Shown: in pieces, positions 51,708 to 60,830 of the stretch
How the letters are laid out: every line of letters starts with the position of its first letter
Numbering within the stretch: position 1 is the first letter of the stretch
Source: JAKALD01 sp963817785
GTDB lineage: Bacteria > Pseudomonadota > Gammaproteobacteria > Burkholderiales > SG8-39
NCBI GenBank assembly: GCA_963817785.1
Contig: CAWFPL010000002.1
Coordinates: 1,054,001-1,118,000 of the forward strand
Reading direction: 5' to 3'
DNA: 64,000 nucleotides
Notes under the pieces: generated by a model
What the model saw: only the letters and a program-made list of their open reading frames with translations
Databases searched by the model: none
What the model was told of the DNA's origin: nothing
Program-made: the position numbers and the translations under genes

Positions 51708-52754
51708 TCACGTGACCGGCGCGGATGGTAGCACACCGAGCTCGCCGAGCTCGGCCAGAACGCGCTCGGGCGCGAGCTCGCGCATGCAGCGGAAATGCCC
51801 GAGCGGGCACTCGCGCGCGAAGCACGGGCTGCACTCGATCCCGAGCCACAGCGCGCGCGCGCGTTGCGACAGCGGCGGGGTGTGCGCCGGGCTCGACGAG
51901 CCGAACAGCGCCACCTGCGGCCGCTCGAGCGCGGCCGCGACGTGCATCAGCCCCGAGTCGTTGCTGACCACGAAGTCGGCGCGGCCGATCAGCTCGATCG
52001 CCTCGTCGAGCGCGGTGCGCCCCGCGAGGCTGCGCGCCGCGCCCGCCGCCGCCTGCGCCACCGCGTCGCACGCCGGGGCGTCACTGGCCGAGCCGAGCAG
52101 CCACACGTCGATGCCCTGCGCGGCGAGCGCGCGCGCGAGCGCCGCGTAATGTTCCGCGGGCCAGCGCTTGGCCGGTCCGAACTCCGCGCCGGGACAGAAC
52201 ACCGCGTTGTGCCGCGGCGCCGCGCCGAAGCCGAAGCGCTCGGCGGTCCGCGCGGCGGCGGCGGCGTCCAGGCGCAGCCGCGGCTCGGGCAGCGGCTCGC
52301 GCGGGTCGCTGCCGGGCGGCTCGGCGAGCCGCGCGTAGTGGCGCGCCATGGGCTCGCGCCGGCGCTTGGTCTCGCCCCTGGGCGCGCGGTACAGCAGATT
52401 GAGCAGGCCGTAGCGCGACTCGCCGACGTAGCCGCTGCGCACCGCGATGTCGGCGAAGAAGGGGACCAGCGCCGACTTCCAGGTGTTCGGCAGGACCACC
52501 GCCTGATCGTAGCCGCGCGCGCGCAGCATCCGCCCCAGGCGCCAGCGCGCGCCGAGCGCGAGCCCGCCGCGCCCCCAGGGGCTTTCGATCACCTCGTCCA
52601 CTTCGGGCATGCGCCGCAGCACCGGCGCCACCCAGGCGGGCGCCAGCACGTCGAGACGCACCTGCGGCAGCTTCGCGCGCAGCCACGAGAGCAGCGGCTG
52701 CGCCATCAGCGCGTCGCCGATCCAGTTGGGGGCGACGATCAGGATGCGCGGCAC
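51708..52754 (-). CDS. waaF: ADP-heptose:LPS heptosyltransferase II
   Basis: 348 residues, GT9 family. It adds the second heptose to the LPS inner core on the cytoplasmic face. Landmarks: ILIVAPNWIGDALMAQPLL at the N-terminus, the VFCPGAEFGPAKRWPAEHYA nucleotide-sugar region and the FVVSNDSGLMHVAAALERP motif, then ALFGSSSPAHTPPLS. The CFARECPLGHFRCM cluster near the C-terminus is typical of WaaF. Part of the run ilvE - zinc-finger - waaF on the minus strand. Confidence 0.93.
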   Translation of the reverse strand: MPRILIVAPNWIGDALMAQPLLSWLRAKLPQVRLDVLAPAWVAPVLRRMPEVDEVIESPWGRGGLALGARWRLGRMLRARGYDQAVVLPNTWKSALVPFFADIAVRSGYVGESRYGLLNLLYRAPRGETKRRREPMARHYARLAEPPGSDPREPLPEPRLRLDAAAAARTAERFGFGAAPRHNAVFCPGAEFGPAKRWPAEHYAALARALAAQGIDVWLLGSASDAPACDAVAQAAAGAARSLAGRTALDEAIELIGRADFVVSNDSGLMHVAAALERPQVALFGSSSPAHTPPLSQRARALWLGIECSPCFARECPLGHFRCMRELAPERVLAELGELGVLPSAPVT

Positions 52755-52787
52755 GGGGGGTTCCTGATGCCTTACCCCGCGTCGCGC

Positions 52788-52988
52788 TCAGTGCTCTTTC
52801 GGTGCGGCGCCCCGGTACACGTACAGGGTGCCGCAGTACGGGCACAGCACTTCGCCGGTGTCCACGACGTCGAGGAATACGCGCGGATGGCGTGCCCAGA
52901 GCGGCGCCGCCGCGGTCGGGCAATGCAGCGGCAGGTCCTTCTCGGTGACCTCCACCAGGCGGGAGGTGTCGGCGGTCTGCGTGCTCAT
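52788..52988 (-). CDS. Small CHCC zinc-finger protein
   Basis: 66 residues. The metal motif is LHCPTAAAPLWARHPRVFLD with C, H and the later VLCPYCGTLYVYRG, giving the C-x(n)-H-x(n)-CxxC pattern of the zf-CHCC family, whose eukaryotic relative is the NDUFS6 subunit of complex I. In betaproteobacteria this gene is usually next to ilvE and heptosyltransferase genes. Start overlaps the ilvE stop (ATGA). Function unknown. Confidence 0.88.
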   Translation of the reverse strand: MSTQTADTSRLVEVTEKDLPLHCPTAAAPLWARHPRVFLDVVDTGEVLCPYCGTLYVYRGAAPKEH

Positions 52989-53953
52989 CGCTTGGCCTTT
53001 TTCATCGGCACCGGCGTGAGCCAGTGCTTGTGCTTGCGGTCGCGGCCGCTCACCACGTCGAAGAACGCCTTCTGCAGCTTCTTGGTGACCGGGCCCGCCA
53101 TGCCCGCGCCGATCTGGCGCCCGTCGAGCTCGCGGATCGGGGTCACCTCGGCCGCGGTGCCGGTGAAGAAGCACTCGTCGGCGATGTAGATGTCGTCGCG
53201 CGTCAGGCGCTTGGAGACCACCTTGTAGCCCAGGCCGGCGGCCAGCTCGATCACCGAGGCGCGCGTGATCCCGGTGAGCGCAGAAGTGAGCTCCGGCTCG
53301 AAGATCGTGCCGTCCTTGACCATGAACAGATTCTCGCCCGCGCCCTCGGCGACGAACCCGTCCACGTCGAGCAGCAGCCCCTCGTCGTAGCCGTGCTGCG
53401 TGGCCTCCAGCGTCGCGAGCACCGAGTTCGGGTAGGTGCCCGACATCTTCGCGCGCGCCATCGTCACGTTCACGTGGTGCCGCGCGTAGGAGGCGGTCTT
53501 CACGCGGATGCCCTTTTCCAGCGCGTCGGGACCGAGATACGCGCCCCAGGGCCAGGCGGCGATCGCCACGTGCACCCGCGCGCCGACCGGCGAGACCCCC
53601 ATCTTCTCGGAGCCGTAGAACGCGATCGGGCGGATATAGCAGGCCTCGTGGCCGTTCGCGCGCACCACCTCGATCTGCGCCTTCATCAACTGCTCGCGCG
53701 TGTACGGGATCTTCATCATGTAGATGTGCGCGGAGTTGAACAGCCGGTCCGTGTGCTCCTTCAGGCGGTAGATCGCCGTGCCGGAAACCGTCTTGTAGGC
53801 ACGCACGCCCTCGAATACGGCCAGGCCGTAGTGCAGCGAATGCGTGAGCACGTGGGTGGTGGCGGATCGCCACGGCACCAGCTTGCCGTCGTGCCAGATC
53901 CAGCCGTCGCGGTCCGCCATCGAAGTCGGGCGGCCTGCCTTTGCCTGCGGCAT
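52985..53953 (-). CDS. ilvE: Branched-chain amino-acid aminotransferase
   Basis: 322 residues from ATG 53953-53951; a second ATG (MADRDGWIWHDGKLVPWR) twelve codons later gives the length most common in the family and may be the true start. A fold-type IV PLP enzyme that makes Val, Ile and Leu. Markers are HSLHYGLAVFEGVRAY, the PLP lysine in ARAKMSGTYPNSVLATLEA, DEGLLLDVDGFVAEGAGENLF and ECFFTGTAAEVTPI. The upstream 290 bases contain no gene. Without the accessory segment upstream it would directly follow glnE in the same orientation. Confidence 0.94.
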   Translation of the reverse strand: MPQAKAGRPTSMADRDGWIWHDGKLVPWRSATTHVLTHSLHYGLAVFEGVRAYKTVSGTAIYRLKEHTDRLFNSAHIYMMKIPYTREQLMKAQIEVVRANGHEACYIRPIAFYGSEKMGVSPVGARVHVAIAAWPWGAYLGPDALEKGIRVKTASYARHHVNVTMARAKMSGTYPNSVLATLEATQHGYDEGLLLDVDGFVAEGAGENLFMVKDGTIFEPELTSALTGITRASVIELAAGLGYKVVSKRLTRDDIYIADECFFTGTAAEVTPIRELDGRQIGAGMAGPVTKKLQKAFFDVVSGRDRKHKHWLTPVPMKKAKR

Positions 53954-54245
53954 TTCTTCGTCTCCAGGGGGGAGGGGGTAAGTCGTTATTCTAGCGAAAG
54001 TTCCGGTTTGTGCCGTAGTCGTGGTGCGGTGCTCTCGGGGCCCGGCGGAGAATCTGACACGACGGGGACATAGTTGATGCGCTGCGCGTCGGGCAACTGG
54101 ACGAAGAGGCGTTGCCGATGATAAACGGCAGCGAATACTGCGGTTCCGTCCGTAGCCCTCCGCGCCGGAGTGCGAACGCCGGATCGACCCACACCTGAAC
54201 CGACGCGTCCGCGAGGACGCACGAGATTGCCGACAGGCAACATGC
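53954..54245. other. Intergenic region at the left edge of the accessory segment
   Basis: About 290 bases between the ilvE start and the AlbA_2 pseudogene start. Open frames on either strand show no family similarity. It should contain the ilvE promoter and perhaps the old hsdM promoter. No clear hexamer pairs or repeats were recognised. Confidence 0.45.
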
Positions 54246-55872
54246 ATGATCACCGGTGACATCAAAAGCCAAGTCGACCGCATCTGGGAGCACAATTTTC
54301 ACTTCGACAAGCTGGTGGAGTATTGCGTCGCCCTGGCAAACGAAGGTGGCGGCAAGGTCGTTCTCGGCGTGACCGACCGGCGCCCGCGCCGGATCGTGGG
54401 TACTACGGTCTTCGCCGAGCCGGGCCGCACCGAAGCGGGTCTGCACGAACGGCTGGCGCATCGCATTCCCATTGAGGAGGTGCGCCTGCCGGAGGGCCGG
54501 GTGCTGGTGGTGCACGTGCCGGCGCGGTTGCCGGGCACGGCCTGGCAGATCGGCGGGCGCTATCTCAAGCGGGCGGGCGATGAACTGGCGGCGCTGAGCG
54601 ACGCGGAATTGCGCGCGATGTTTGCCGAGACGGGGCCGGATTTCTCCGCTGAACCGTGTCCCGGCGCGAGCCTGACCGATTTGTCTCCGGATGCGATCGC
54701 GGTGTTTCGCAATCGGTGGGCCGCCAAGACGCGCGACGAGCGCAGGGCGCTTTGGTCCGACGAGCTCACGCTCGCCAATGCGGAGCTGCTGATCGACGGG
54801 AGCGTGACGTATGCGGCGCTCATCCTGTTCGGAACTCGTGCCGCATTGGGTCGTCTGCTCGCGCAGGCCGAACTGGTCTTCGAGTACAGGTCTTCCGAGG
54901 CGTCGGGGCCGGCTGCGGACCGTGAAGAGTATCGGGAAGGTTTCTTTCTCTGGCACGACGCCGTCTGGAACAAGATCAATCTGCGCAATGAGCGCCAGAG
55001 CTACCAGGATGGCCTGTTTCGCGTCGAGCTGCCGACCTTCGACGAGGTTGTCCGTGCGCGAAGTGCTGCTCAACGCGGTGGCGCACCGCGACTACCGGCT
55101 CGGCGGTTCGGTTTTCGTAAGGCAGTACGCGCAACGCCTGGAGGTGGTGAGCCCGGGCGGTCTGCCACCGGGCATTACGCCGGAGAACATTCTCGACCAG
55201 CAGAATCCACGCAATCGACGGCTGGCCGAGGCGCTGGCGAAGGGCGGGTTGATCGAGCGTTCCGGTCAGGGCATGAACCTGATGTTCGAAAGCGCGATCC
55301 GGCAGGGCAAGGCGCTCCCTAGTTTCGCGGGCACGTCGGGGCATGAGGTGCGCGTAACCCTGTACGGCACGGTCGCCAGCCCCGCATTCGTGCGATTCGT
55401 CGAGCGGCTGGGCGAAGAAAAGCTCAAATCGTTCTCGACCTACGATTTTCTCGCGCTCGACTATCTCCGGCGCGATCAGGCCCTGCCCGATCATCTCAAG
55501 GCCTGCCTGCCCGGATTGACTGCCGCAGGTGCGGTGGAGTCGATCGGTCGCGGCCGGGGTACCCGATACATCCTGGCGCGCGGTCTTTACGCCGCATTGG
55601 GCAGCAAGGGCGTCTATACGCGCAAGAAAGGGCTTGACCGGGGGACCAACAAGGCGCTCCTTCTCAAGCACATCCAGGACAACGCGACGAGCGGCGCGCA
55701 GATGGAGGAGTTCCGGCAAGTTCTACCCGCGCTGTCGCGGAGTCAGATTCAGGTCTTGCTGCGCGAGTTGCGCGGGGAAGGGGCGGTACATAGCGTCGGG
55801 GTCACGAAGGCGGCGCGCTGGTATCCGGGTCCTGGCCCGGCGAATTGCAACCCTGAGGAGCCGCCGTCGTAG
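54246..55872 (+). pseudogene. AlbA_2/Schlafen-type ATP-binding protein, chimeric N-terminus and frameshift
   Basis: Reading from ATG 54246 the first residues, MITGDIKSQVDRIWE, look like the start of HsdM (type I methyltransferase), then change at HNFHFDKLVEYCVALANEGG into the middle of an AlbA_2 domain; the usual LEFKE start is missing. The protein continues normally to LPTFDEV. At 55050-55053 one extra C shifts the frame; the next frame gives VREVLLNAVAHRDYRLGG (GHKL-like ATPase), VSPGGLPPGITPENIL, RSGQGMNLMFE and a C-terminal winged-helix tail ending 55872. Such AlbA_2/ATPase genes often lie inside type I restriction loci. A deletion joining hsdM to this gene would explain the N-terminus. 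Confidence 0.77.
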
Positions 55873-55935
55873 CTTGATCGATCGGCAGATCGGACGGCTC
55901 AGTAACGTATTGATGTATAAAAACTTGGTGATATG

Positions 55936-55970
55936 GGGATTGCAACCGGAAGGCCGCTGGTTGCAATCCC
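55936..55970. repeat. Perfect 12-bp inverted repeat GGGATTGCAACC / GGTTGCAATCCC
   Basis: The arms (55936-55947 and 55959-55970) are separated by 11 bases. Two more TTGCAA-containing sites are close: AATTGCAACCC near 55842-55853 and TTGTTGCAAAC near 55980-55990. The cluster lies in the 208-base gap before hsdR and could be an operator or a hairpin; it lacks a T-run. Confidence 0.7.
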
Positions 55971-56080
55971 GGAGCAAAATTGTTGCAAACAGGGGAGGGA
56001 TTCCCCGCGTTCCAGCCTTTCATATGGACGCCGGGATCCGCCATGCTAAAGCCTGCCTATAAGAAGAAGGACATCGCGGC

Positions 56081-59000
56081 GTGAGCCAGTTCGCCTTCCT
56101 CCAGCGCGAATGGACGGCCGTCTTCGACGCCGCCGCGCGGGCGGAAGGCGCCGTCCACGCCGACCCGCGAGCAGCCTGTTTCTACGCCCGCCGCGCGCTG
56201 AGCTGGCGGTGAGCTGGGCGTACAAGTACGACCCCGCGCTGAAGCTCCCCTATCAGGACAATCTCTCGGCGCTGATCCACGAGCCGAGCTTCAAGCAGAC
56301 CGCGGGCGAGGCGGTGTTCAGCAAGGCGCGCGTGATCAACACGCTCGGCAACCGCGCGGTGCACAGCCATCGCGCGGTGCCGGAGGTGGACGCGCTGGCG
56401 GCGGTGCGCGAGCTGTTTCACGTGGCCTATTGGCTTGCACGCACCTATGGCCGCGCAGCGCGTCCGGAGCCGGGGCTGGCGTTCGACGCCGCGAAGCTGC
56501 TCAGGCCCGCAGCGGCCGCGCAGCAGAGCGCCGAGCAGTTGCAGGCGCTGGAAGCCGGCCTGCGCGAGCGCGACGAAAAACTCGCGGCGCTCCTCGCGGA
56601 CAGGAGCGCGCTCGACGAAGAGCTGAAGCGTCTGCGCGCGGAGGTGGCCGAGGCTAAGAGAGCCGCCGCGGCGCAGCCGGACACGCACGACTACTCGGAA
56701 GGCGAGACCCGCGACTACTTCATCGACCTGCTGCTGAAGGAAGCCGGCTGGCCGCTTGACCAGGCGCGCGACCGGGAGCTCGAGGTCGCCGGCATGCCCA
56801 ACAAGGAGGGCAAGGGCTTCGTCGATTACGTGCTGTGGGGCGACGACGGCAGGCCGCTGGGTCTCGTCGAGGCCAAGCGCACGCGCCGCGACGCGCGCGC
56901 GGGTCAGCAGCAGGCCAAGCTCTACGCCGATTGCCTGGAGCGGCAGTTCGACCAGCGGCCGATCATCTTCTACTCCAACGGCTACGAGCACTGGCTCTGG
57001 GACGACACCCGCTATCCGCCGCGCCGGGTGCAGGGCTTCTACAACAAGGCGGAGATCGAGCTCCTGATCCAGCGCAGGACGACGCGCCGGCCTCTGGCCG
57101 AGGCGACGATCAACGCGGAGATCGTAGAGCGCCACTACCAGACCCGGGCGATCCGCCGCATCGCCGAGGCCTTTGAGCGCGACCACGACCGCAAGGCACT
57201 GCTCGTGATGGCGACCGGCGCGGGCAAGACGCGCACGGTGATCGCGCTCTGTGACCTGCTGATGCGCTGCAACTGGGCGAAGCGGGTGCTCTTCCTCGCC
57301 GATCGCGTCGCGCTCGTCAACCAGGCGGTGAACGCCTTTAAGCGCCACCTGCCCGACGCCTCCCCGGTGAACCTCGTCACCGAGAAGGACGCCGAAGGGC
57401 GCGTCTTCGTCTCCACCTATCCGACGATGATGGGGCTTATCGACGAGGCGGCGGACGGCCAGCGGCGCTTCGGTGTCGGCCACTTCGACCTCGTGATCAT
57501 CGACGAGGCGCACCGCTCGGTGTTCCAGAAGTACCGCGCGATCTTCGATTACTTCGACGCGCTGCGGGTCGGCCTCACGGCGACGCCCAAGGACGAGGTG
57601 GACCGCAACACCTACAGCCTGTTCGACCTCGAGAACGGCGTGCCGACCGACGCCTACTCGCTCGAGGAAGCGGTGCGCGACGGCTTCCTCGTTCCGCCCA
57701 GGGCGGTGTCGGTGCCGCTCAGGTTCCAGCGCGAGGGCATCAAGTACGACGACCTCACGGAAGAAGAGAAGGATCAGTGGGATGCCCTGGAATGGGACGA
57801 GGAAAGCGGGGTGCCCGTCCGGGTGGAGGCAGAGGCGGTCAATCGCTGGCTGTTCAACGAGGACACCGTCGACAAGGTGCTGGAGCACCTGATGACGCGG
57901 GGGCTTAAGGTGGCGGGGGGCGACCGGCTGGGCAAGGCCATCGTTTTCGCCAAGAACCAGGCGCACGCGGAGTTCATCGCCGAGCGCTTCAACGCCAACT
58001 ACCCGCCCTACAAAGGTGAGTTCGCCCGCGTCATCACCTTCAAGACCGAATATGCGCAGAGCCTGGTCGACCACTTTTCGAACAAGGAGAAGGCGCCGCA
58101 TATCGCCATCTCAGTGGACATGCTCGACACCGGCATCGACGTGCCGGAGGTCGTGAATCTGGTCTTCTTCAAGCTGGTGCGCTCGAAGACCAAGTTCTGG
58201 CAGATGGTGGGCCGGGGCACGCGGCTGTGCCCAGATCTGTTCGGGCCGGGGCAGGACAAGGCGCTGTTCTACCTCTTCGACTACTGCCAGAACCTCGAGT
58301 ACTTCAGCCAGGACATCCCGGCGACCGAAGGTTACGTGGCCGAGCCGCTCGGTAAGTGACTGTTCGACGCGCGGCTGGAACTGATCGAGGCGCTCGATAC
58401 GCGGGACGCGGCGCGGTCGGGGCCCAGAGCGACGGACCCGCGCCTGCCGCCGCCCGGGAATCCGGAGTCCGAGGCCGAGGTACGCGCGCAGGTCGCCGCC
58501 CTGCTGCACAAGGAGGTGGCGGCAATGAACCTCGAGAACTTCGTGGTCCGACCGCGACGGCGGCTCGTCGAAAAATACGCGAGGCCGGAGGCCTGGTCAG
58601 TGCTTCCCCGGGAGGCGCTCGCCGAGCTTTCGCAGGAGGTGGCGGGGCTGCCGTCGGAGATCGACCCCGAAAACGAGGAGCCGAAGCGCTTCGACCTGCT
58701 GGCGTTGAACCTCCAGCTCGCCTTGCTGCGCTCCGACCCTGGCTTTGCGCGGCTGCGCGATCGGGTGGAGGAGATCGCCGGGCTTCTGGAAGAGAAGTCG
58801 GCGATTCCCATGGGTCGCGACCAGATGGCGCTCATCCAGGATGTGCGATCGGACGCGTGGTGGCAGCACGTCACGGTTCCGATGCTGGAAGTCATGCGCC
58901 GCCGCTTGCGGGCGCTCGTGCAGTTGATCGACAAGCGGCAGCGCAGGCCCGTGTATACCGACTTCGAGGATCTGATGGGCGGCGAGGTCGAGGTCGCTCT

Positions 59001-59475
59001 GCCGGGTTTCGCCGTCGGAACCGACTACGCCAAGTTCCTCGCCAAGGCACGGACCTTTCTGCGGGGGCACCTCGACCATGTCGCCATCCGGAAGCTGCGC
59101 ATGAACAAACCCCTCACGGCAAGCGATCTCGCCGAGCTCGAACGCATGTTTGCCGAGACCCGCGTGGGCGGGCCGGACGAGCTTCGTCGCGCCGCCGAGG
59201 AGTCGCACGGGCTGGGCCTATTCGTGCGATCCCTCGTGGGACTGGACCGCGGCGCGGCCAAGGAGGCGATGGCGGGGTTCATCGCGGGCAAGGCGCTCTC
59301 CGCGAACCAGATCGAGTTCATCAACCTTGTGGTCGATCACTTGACGGAGCACGGCATCGTCGAACCCGGCCGACTCTACGAATCGCCGTTCACCGAACTC
59401 ACGCCGCGCGGCCCCGACGGGCTGTTCAGTCCGGGGCAGCTCGACGAGCTGATGCGGGCGTTGGAGATCGTGTGA
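56081..59475 (+). pseudogene. hsdR: Type I restriction enzyme HsdR, broken by a frameshift and a nonsense codon
   Basis: GTG 56081 reads SQFAFLQREWTAVFDAAAR up to FYARRAL; one G is missing near 56199 and the frame continues as ELAVSWAYKYDPALKLPYQ. The long middle part has the N-terminal DUF4145-like region, a coiled coil (about 56530-56680), the nuclease core FVDYVLWGDD...LGLVEAKR, helicase Walker A MATGAGKTRT, IIDEAHRS and VGRGTRLCPDL. At 58357 TGA follows PLGK; in-frame translation resumes LFDARLELIEAL and runs through the EcoEI-type C-terminal domain to 59475. The TGA is probably a mutated CGA (R). About 1,130 codons if repaired. No hsdM or hsdS is present. Confidence 0.9.
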
Positions 59476-59571
59476 GAGACGGCGATGGCGGCATGATGCG
59501 GGGGACGGCGTGAGCGACAACGGGTCGCATTGGGCGGTTTGCTGTGCAGCTCGCCGGCGAACCGAATCGCC

Positions 59572-60255
59572 ATGAGAAACGTTCTTCACCACCTGAGTTC
59601 GTTCGATCTTCTGATCCTCGACTGCGACGGGGTCGTCGTCGACAGCGAGCCCATCACCATGCGCGTTCTGGTGGAGATGCTGAGCGAGCGGGGTGTCTCC
59701 ATCGAGGCCGAGGAGGCGAATCGGCGGTTCATCGGCACCACCTTCGTCCGAACGCTCGAGCTCATCGCGGGGCTGCTCGGCGCACCGGTGCCGCAGGACT
59801 TCGTGCCCCGCTATCGCGAGCGGACCTTCGCTGCGATGGAAGCGGAGCTCAAGCCCGTCGAAGGCATCGAGTCCGCGCTGGACCGGATTACCATCCCCTA
59901 CTGCATCGCATCGAACGGGCCGCACGCGAAGATTCGCAAGACCCTGACGATTACGTCTTTGCTGCCGCGCTTCGAAGGGCGGATGTTCAGCTCGGCCGAC
60001 GTCGAGCGCGGAAAGCCGTTCCCCGACCTGTTCCTGTTCGCGGCGCGGCACCTCGGCGTGGCGCCGGATGCGTGCCTCGTGATCGAGGACAGCGCGAGCG
60101 GGATCGCGGCGGCGCGCGCCGCGGGGATGTCGGTCTACGGGTTTGCGGCGCGCACGCCCGACGAGGCGCTGCTCGCCGCCGGGGCGCACAAGGTGTTCAG
60201 CGACATGTCCGCGCTTCCGGCGCTCGTGTCGGCCGGCTTGGCTCAAGGTACCTGA
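59572..60255 (+). CDS. HAD-superfamily phosphatase (beta-phosphoglucomutase-like)
   Basis: 227 residues from ATG 59572. HAD motifs are intact: DCDGVVVDSEP (nucleophile and acid Asp), CIASNGP (Thr/Ser motif), RGKPFPDLFLFAARHLG (Lys) and LVIEDSASGIAAARAAG (acidic pair). The cap domain is of the C1 phosphoglycolate/beta-PGM type. Substrate unknown; a phosphoglycolate phosphatase role would fit the glycolate genes elsewhere but is not supported by position. A TTG upstream could add 14 residues. It lies 96 bases after hsdR and may be part of the acquired segment. Confidence 0.87.
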   Translation: MRNVLHHLSSFDLLILDCDGVVVDSEPITMRVLVEMLSERGVSIEAEEANRRFIGTTFVRTLELIAGLLGAPVPQDFVPRYRERTFAAMEAELKPVEGIESALDRITIPYCIASNGPHAKIRKTLTITSLLPRFEGRMFSSADVERGKPFPDLFLFAARHLGVAPDACLVIEDSASGIAAARAAGMSVYGFAARTPDEALLAAGAHKVFSDMSALPALVSAGLAQGT

Positions 60256-60344
60256 ATCCAGCCATCACGGCTTCCGCTTGGGGCTCGGTTCAGGCGCGAG
60301 CCGGCGACATCGACCACGGCGCTCCGCTCGGGTAGCCTGTGAAG

Positions 60345-60588
60345 ATGGCCAAGTACCGCTACACTGACTACTTCGAGAAAGTAGGTGCTCCGTAAGCGGC
60401 CGTACATCAGGAAGGAGTGGTGCATCCGCGTGCTCGACCACCCGCTTCGTTCCGAGCCCCAGGAGAGGAACCGGTTCCGCTTCTGGGGCGAGATTGCGGA
60501 GCTCGAAGGCCGCTACTTGAGGGTTGTCACGCTCGCGGATAAAGTGACGATCCACAACGCTTTCCCCGACCGTCGGTTCAAGCCATGA
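60345..60588 (+). pseudogene. Small toxin-like gene upstream of DUF2283, frameshifted
   Basis: ATG 60345 gives MAKYRYTDYFEK and then stops (VGAP, TAA). Starting at 60385 the second frame gives VLRKRPYIRKEWCIRVLDHP, FRFWGEIAELEGRYLRVVTL and HNAFPDRRFKP, which look like the remainder of one 77-residue protein of the type paired with DUF2283 (possibly DUF4258/BrnT-like). The junction AAAGTAGGTGCTC contains four extra bases compared with AAAGTGCTC, so a GTAG duplication explains the break. A GTG start at 60385 could still make a shortened protein. Its stop overlaps the DUF2283 start (ATGA). Confidence 0.62.
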
Positions 60589-60803
60589 AGCTGAACTATT
60601 ACCCGGAGACGGACTCTCTCTACATCGATCTGTCGGAGGAGACGAGTGTCGAAACCCGGGAGATCTCTGAGGGTGTGCTGCTCGACTACGACGCGCGCGG
60701 AAACCTCGTGGGCATCGACATCGACAACGCCAGCTCGAAGGTCCAGCTCAAGGAGCTGATCCTGAGCAAGCTTCCGGGAAAAGTCCGGACCGTCGCGGCT
60801 TAG
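60585..60803 (+). CDS. DUF2283 protein, antitoxin-like
   Basis: 72 residues. The domain MKLNYYPETDSLYIDLSEE, EISEGVLLDYDARGNLVGIDI and the helical end is the DUF2283 family of small proteins often encoded as the second gene of toxin-antitoxin-like pairs. Intact, with its ATG inside the stop of the upstream broken gene. No binding site identified. Convergent with glnE, 27 bases away. Confidence 0.88.
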   Translation: MKLNYYPETDSLYIDLSEETSVETREISEGVLLDYDARGNLVGIDIDNASSKVQLKELILSKLPGKVRTVAA

Positions 60804-60830
60804 CGGTCCCCGGGCCCGAAGGGGCGCCGG

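Noticed and set aside
53986..54243. 85-codon minus-strand frame upstream of ilvE
   Set aside because: No recognisable family; lies in the probable promoter region.
55723..55977. Minus-strand frame across the TTGCAA cluster
   Set aside because: Antisense to the well-supported AlbA_2 C-terminus and without homology.
56043..56084. 13-codon leader peptide overlapping the hsdR GTG
   Set aside because: The frame is open further upstream and I see no evidence that this short peptide is made or conserved; possible translational coupling only.
58340..58375. TGA in hsdR as selenocysteine or programmed readthrough
   Set aside because: No selenocysteine insertion hairpin is evident, HsdR is not a selenoprotein family, and an upstream frameshift already disables the gene.
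59511..59573. MSDNGS-like start after hsdR as a remnant of hsdM
   Set aside because: Only about five residues could be compared and the frame closes after 21 codons; too little to support.
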